7,802 bases of DNA from an uncultured Atopobium sp. (GTDB lineage: Bacteria > Actinomycetota > Coriobacteriia > Coriobacteriales > Atopobiaceae), in assembly GCA_900555335.1 (NCBI GenBank), contig USKU01000058.1:1-7802 (forward strand), in the 5' to 3' direction. This document shows, piece after piece, positions 5,157-7,802 of the stretch (the first letter of the stretch is position 1; the number at the start of each line of letters is the position of its first letter). Below the pieces are notes generated by a model that saw only the letters and a program-made list of their open reading frames with translations, made no database searches and was not told the DNA's origin. The translations under genes and the position numbers were made by a program.

Positions 5157-6707
5157 TTACTGAACGCGCTTCTTACCAAGAACACCAGCTGCAATAAGAA
5201 CAGAAGATGCAGCTGCTACAGACACTGCAGCAAAGAAAGCATCACCAGTTGCAGGAAGCTTAGGCTCCTTCTTCTTTGGCTGCTTTGGCTTCTTAGGAGT
5301 CTCTGAAGGTGGAGTGGTTGGAGTTGGAGGAATGTGAGTGTTAGTAATGGTAAAGCCACTGGTAACATCACCTGTTACCTCAGCGGTATATCCCTCAACC
5401 TCATCCTCAACAACGGTGTACGTAATAGCTGTGGTAGTGCCAGCCTGATTCTTATCGAGGTTGCTAAATGTTGCAGTCCAACCATTTGCATCAGAAAGAA
5501 CCTCGCTCTTACCAGTGTCTACGCCGTCTGCATAAAGGTGTACGGTAACTGAAGTAGGACGAGTGCCGTCAACGTTATTCTGATCATCCCAGACCTTAGA
5601 CACAGAAACACTTACCTGCTGATCACCAGTTGCAGTACCGGCACCGCGAGGGTTAATCCACCAACCTTCACGAGTGAAATTATCAGTGTTGCCATCAAAA
5701 TCAAGAGTTGCTCTATTGTCTACCTGGGTAACGTTGGCTGGAACAATGGTCTTGTATTCAAGCCAGCAATCCTGGATAAGTGGTTGGAAACCAGCAAAGT
5801 TAACCTGATTATTGAGTCGAGCAAAATCAAGAGTGTAACCATTAGGAGTAAAGGTAATTGCAGGAAGAATCTGATCCGCAGAAAGAGTCTGAACAGCACC
5901 GTTAACAAGGTGGAGAACAAAAGAGTGCTTAAGATATGGACCAGCAAGCTCATCTGAAGGATTAACGCCAGTACCAGTAAGCTTTGATGCATCAACGGTA
6001 TAAGGATTTACAATCTGATCCTTAACAGTGGCATTAAGCAGACCAACCTGGGTGATATCAGATGGAGTTAGGTTAACAACCCAGCTGGTAACGTAATAAT
6101 CATTTCCAGTTGTAATAGTTGCACCAGAAGGAAGTGTATAGGTTGTCTCTGCAGTTGCGCCAGTTCTGTTGTACTTAGTAATTGCAGTATCCATTGCAGC
6201 AATAGAACCGCCATACGTCATGTTAAGGCTGGTGTTACCAATATTGAGCGTAGTGCTACCATTGCCTCTCCGTGCAATTTCGCTTGACCAATTAAGCGAG
6301 AAAGACATCTGGCCATGAACGTTAAGGAGACCCGCAATATTGTTATTGAAGGTAACAGTCATGGTATTAGGGTTACTGGTAGGAGTTGCAGTACCAACAG
6401 AAATACTATTTCCGTTTGCATCTACACCCATAACCTCAAAAGGAGCTGGAGTGTTATTCTCTAGCTCTGCAGGAAGCATAATAGTAAAGGTATCACCTGG
6501 TTGTGCAGGGGCACCATTGTTGAGTGCATAATCAAAACTAACGCGCACGTTACTACCAACTAATGTTGTATAGCTAGCATTTGAAATAGTTGGTGTGTAC
6601 TCAACAGCTTGTGCCTTTGTGTTGAATACAGTGAGCGCGGCAAATACAGTGAGCACAAACATAACTGCAAAGCTCAAAGACCTGCTAACTAAACCCTTAG
6701 ACTGCAT
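5157..6707 (-). CDS. LPXTG cell-wall-anchored surface protein with Cna-B domain (probable adhesin)
   Basis: The 516-residue protein is built for export and sortase anchoring. Residues 1-34 form a signal peptide (basic start, hydrophobic core, likely cut after AQA). Residues about 35-360 are Ser/Thr/Asn-rich beta-type sequence with a GDTFTIMLP stretch (71-79), resembling the ligand-binding N2-N3 region of MSCRAMM adhesins; no ligand can be assigned. Residues about 365-458 are a Cna-B stalk domain (SKVWDDQNNVDGTRP through YTVVEDEVEGY to FTITNTH) whose Lys371, Glu434 and Asn456 fit an internal isopeptide bond. A Pro/Lys-rich wall-spanning segment leads to LPATG (484-488), a hydrophobic anchor (about 490-510) and a KKRVQ tail. 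Only one cysteine is present. I chose the ATG at 6707 over the in-frame GTG at 6719 because GAGGAG lies just before 6707. No sortase is nearby, so a housekeeping sortase elsewhere is assumed. Confidence 0.94.
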   Translation of the reverse strand: MQSKGLVSRSLSFAVMFVLTVFAALTVFNTKAQAVEYTPTISNASYTTLVGSNVRVSFDYALNNGAPAQPGDTFTIMLPAELENNTPAPFEVMGVDANGNSISVGTATPTSNPNTMTVTFNNNIAGLLNVHGQMSFSLNWSSEIARRGNGSTTLNIGNTSLNMTYGGSIAAMDTAITKYNRTGATAETTYTLPSGATITTGNDYYVTSWVVNLTPSDITQVGLLNATVKDQIVNPYTVDASKLTGTGVNPSDELAGPYLKHSFVLHLVNGAVQTLSADQILPAITFTPNGYTLDFARLNNQVNFAGFQPLIQDCWLEYKTIVPANVTQVDNRATLDFDGNTDNFTREGWWINPRGAGTATGDQQVSVSVSKVWDDQNNVDGTRPTSVTVHLYADGVDTGKSEVLSDANGWTATFSNLDKNQAGTTTAITYTVVEDEVEGYTAEVTGDVTSGFTITNTHIPPTPTTPPSETPKKPKQPKKKEPKLPATGDAFFAAVSVAAASSVLIAAGVLGKKRVQ

Positions 6708-6711
6708 GATG

Positions 6712-6717
6712 CTCCTC
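6712..6717 (-). promoter_or_regulatory. Ribosome binding site that sets the adhesin start
   Basis: The minus strand reads GAGGAG, CATC, then ATG at 6707. The four-base gap is slightly short but the site is strong. The in-frame GTG at 6719 has no such site upstream and would include this one, so 6707 is preferred. Confidence 0.8.
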
Positions 6718-6723
6718 ACAGCT

Positions 6724-6787
6724 AGTTCAAAGATTTATTTATCTGCACACAAATAGCTGTACAAAACAATAAGATTTCTTTGAAACT
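6724..6787 (-). repeat. Inverted repeat in the adhesin mRNA leader
   Basis: Bases 6724-6733 (AGTTCAAAGA) and 6777-6787 (TCTTTGAAACT) are reverse complements apart from one bulged base. Both lie between the predicted transcription start and the ATG. The arm at 6724-6733 ends six bases from the ribosome binding site, so the pairing could influence translation, but the 43-base loop and A-T richness make stability modest. A related CTTTGA word also occurs at the -35 region. Confidence 0.45.
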
Positions 6788-6805
6788 CTAACTTCTTACT
6801 TAAAA

Positions 6806-6834
6806 AATATAAAGTTCTAAAGTACTAGTGTCAA
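6806..6834 (-). promoter_or_regulatory. Near-consensus promoter of the adhesin gene
   Basis: The minus strand carries a perfect -35 TTGACA (6829-6834), a 17-base gap, and TATATT (6806-6811), which matches the -10 consensus at five of six positions. Transcription would start near 6799, leaving a leader of about 90 bases. It is the best promoter match in the window and lies just beyond the ackA terminator, so the adhesin is probably transcribed independently and strongly. Confidence 0.8.
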
Positions 6835-6854
6835 AGAACTATCTATATCTTCAT

Positions 6855-6886
6855 AAAAAACTCCCGCATAAAGTGCGGGAGTTTTT
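6855..6886 (-). terminator. Intrinsic terminator of ackA
   Basis: Bases 6860-6868 (ACTCCCGCA) pair perfectly with 6874-6882 around a five-base loop. On the minus strand the stem is followed by a U run (the A's at 6855-6859). It lies about 30 bases after the ackA stop codon and insulates the adhesin promoter from ackA transcription. A's on one side and T's on the other would let it work in both directions. Confidence 0.93.
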
Positions 6887-6912
6887 CAAAAATATCAGAG
6901 TGTAAGCAAAAC

Positions 6913-7802
6913 TTACTTGCCCAAAAGCTCCTGAACGTCAAGAGCAATCATATACTCCTCGTTGGTAGGTACAACCAGGACGCGTACCTTTGAATCTGGA
7001 GCAGAAATGTCACGGATTTCACCGGAGCGAACCTTGTTCTTCTCCTCATCAATCTTGACGCCCATCCATTCAAGCTCTTTAACAACGCCAAGACGCATCT
7101 CATCGGAGTTCTCACCAATACCAGCAGAGAATGCCATGGTATCAAAGCCATGCATAGCCTGAGCCATCTCCATGATGAGCTGAGAGGTACGGTAATAGAA
7201 CATCTCAAGCGCAAGCTGACAGTCCTTATCACCTGCGTGAGCACCATCCTCAATATCACGAGAATCGGAATGACCAGACAGAGCGAGAAGACCAGACTGC
7301 TTGTTCATCATAGTGTCAATCTCATCGATGGAGTAACCACCAACGCGAGAGAGATAGAAGACAGTAGCTGGGTCAATAGTACCGCAACGAGTGCCCATGA
7401 TAAGGCCATCAAGTGGAGTAAGGCCCATAGTGGTCTCAAGATCGCGACCATCCTCAATAGCGGAAAGAGAAGCACCAGAACCAAGGTGGCAGCTAACCAG
7501 CTTGTGAGTCTGACCGTTGGTAAACTCATTGGTTGCGCGCCAAATGTAGCGGTGAGAAGTACCGTGAGCGCCGTATTTGCGGACGTGGTACTTATCAACA
7601 ACATCGCGAGGAAGAGCATAGCGATGTGCCTTCTCTGGCATATTGAAGTGGAAAGAAGTATCACAGACGATTACATTGCCAACCTCTGGGAAGAGCTCAC
7701 GGCAAATCTCAATAACGTCAGCCTCTGCATAGTTGTGAAGAGGAGCAAGTGGAGCGACCTCACGAACCTGAGCCAGGACCTTATCGTCTACAACAGCAGA
7801 CT
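6913..7802 (-). CDS. ackA: Acetate kinase, 5' end outside the window
   Basis: AckA transfers phosphate between acetyl-phosphate and ADP, making acetate and ATP; it is the partner of Pta. The visible 295 residues are the C-terminal three quarters of an enzyme of about 400. The reading frame stays open to the window edge, so the ATG (7639-7641) in the MPEKAHRYALP motif is internal, not a start. Motifs in order are APLAPLHN, CDTSFHFNMPE (Asp at 7660-7662, matching the catalytic Asp of the family), YGAHGTSHRY, CHLGSGAS, MGTRCGTIDPA (Arg at 7387-7389, the catalytic Arg position), SAGIGEN and PTNEEYMIALD with the Glu pair near the C-terminus. Oddities are Ser where the family normally has Asn (HLGNG) and Thr where Asp is usual (GDIDP). 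The N-terminal Asn and Arg active-site residues lie outside the window. A terminator follows the stop. Confidence 0.96.
   Translation of the reverse strand, partial: SAVVDDKVLAQVREVAPLAPLHNYAEADVIEICRELFPEVGNVIVCDTSFHFNMPEKAHRYALPRDVVDKYHVRKYGAHGTSHRYIWRATNEFTNGQTHKLVSCHLGSGASLSAIEDGRDLETTMGLTPLDGLIMGTRCGTIDPATVFYLSRVGGYSIDEIDTMMNKQSGLLALSGHSDSRDIEDGAHAGDKDCQLALEMFYYRTSQLIMEMAQAMHGFDTMAFSAGIGENSDEMRLGVVKELEWMGVKIDEEKNKVRSGEIRDISAPDSKVRVLVVPTNEEYMIALDVQELLGK

Noticed and set aside
6708..6719. GTG start four codons upstream for the adhesin
   Set aside because: No ribosome binding site precedes it, and GAGGAG immediately before the ATG at 6707 marks that as the start.
7639..7641. ATG as the ackA start
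   Set aside because: The frame continues upstream to the edge with conserved AckA sequence (APLAPLHN, CDTSFH), so this Met is internal.

Overview
The window looks like chromosomal DNA from a low- to mid-GC Gram-positive, most likely a host-associated actinobacterium of the Coriobacteriia (Atopobium/Lancefieldella-like). This placement is inferred from the style of the acetate-pathway proteins, strong GGAGG-type ribosome binding sites, and an LPXTG surface protein with a Cna-B domain. No 16S or other marker gene is present, so the genus is a guess. I see no phage, insertion sequence, CRISPR, tRNA or rRNA.

Layout. Bases 1-132 are non-coding and dominated by a perfect 21-bp hairpin (50-95). A minus-strand operon follows: UDP-galactopyranose mutase (glf, 1177-2379), then a family 2 glycosyltransferase (133-1167), only 9 bases apart. 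Glf makes UDP-galactofuranose, so the pair probably supplies a galactofuranose-containing surface glycan. A 238-base divergent region (2380-2617) holds back-to-back promoters. Phosphate acetyltransferase (pta, 2618-3598) then runs on the plus strand and ends at a hairpin terminator that abuts a likely extended -10 promoter. That promoter would drive a two-gene unit: an aldose 1-epimerase-like protein (3674-4573) and a GNAT acetyltransferase (4573-5070), overlapping by one base. A bidirectional terminator (5088-5127) separates these from the minus-strand gene for a sortase-anchored adhesin (5157-6707). That gene has a near-consensus promoter and a leader of about 90 bases with an inverted repeat next to its ribosome binding site. 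Upstream of it, the terminator (6855-6886) and the 3' part of acetate kinase (ackA, 6913-7802, start outside the window) close the window.

How it fits together. Pta and AckA form the acetyl-CoA to acetyl-phosphate to acetate route that makes ATP in fermenters. Here they are about 3.3 kb apart and convergent, with a surface-protein gene and a sugar-epimerase/GNAT unit between them. The rest concerns the cell surface (galactofuranose glycan, LPXTG adhesin) and sugar handling. No clearly undescribed multi-gene system can be demonstrated. The best leads are the unexplained hairpin at 50-95, the promoter set against the pta terminator, the split acetate pathway, the adhesin with its structured leader, and unusual residues in the AckA active-site motifs.
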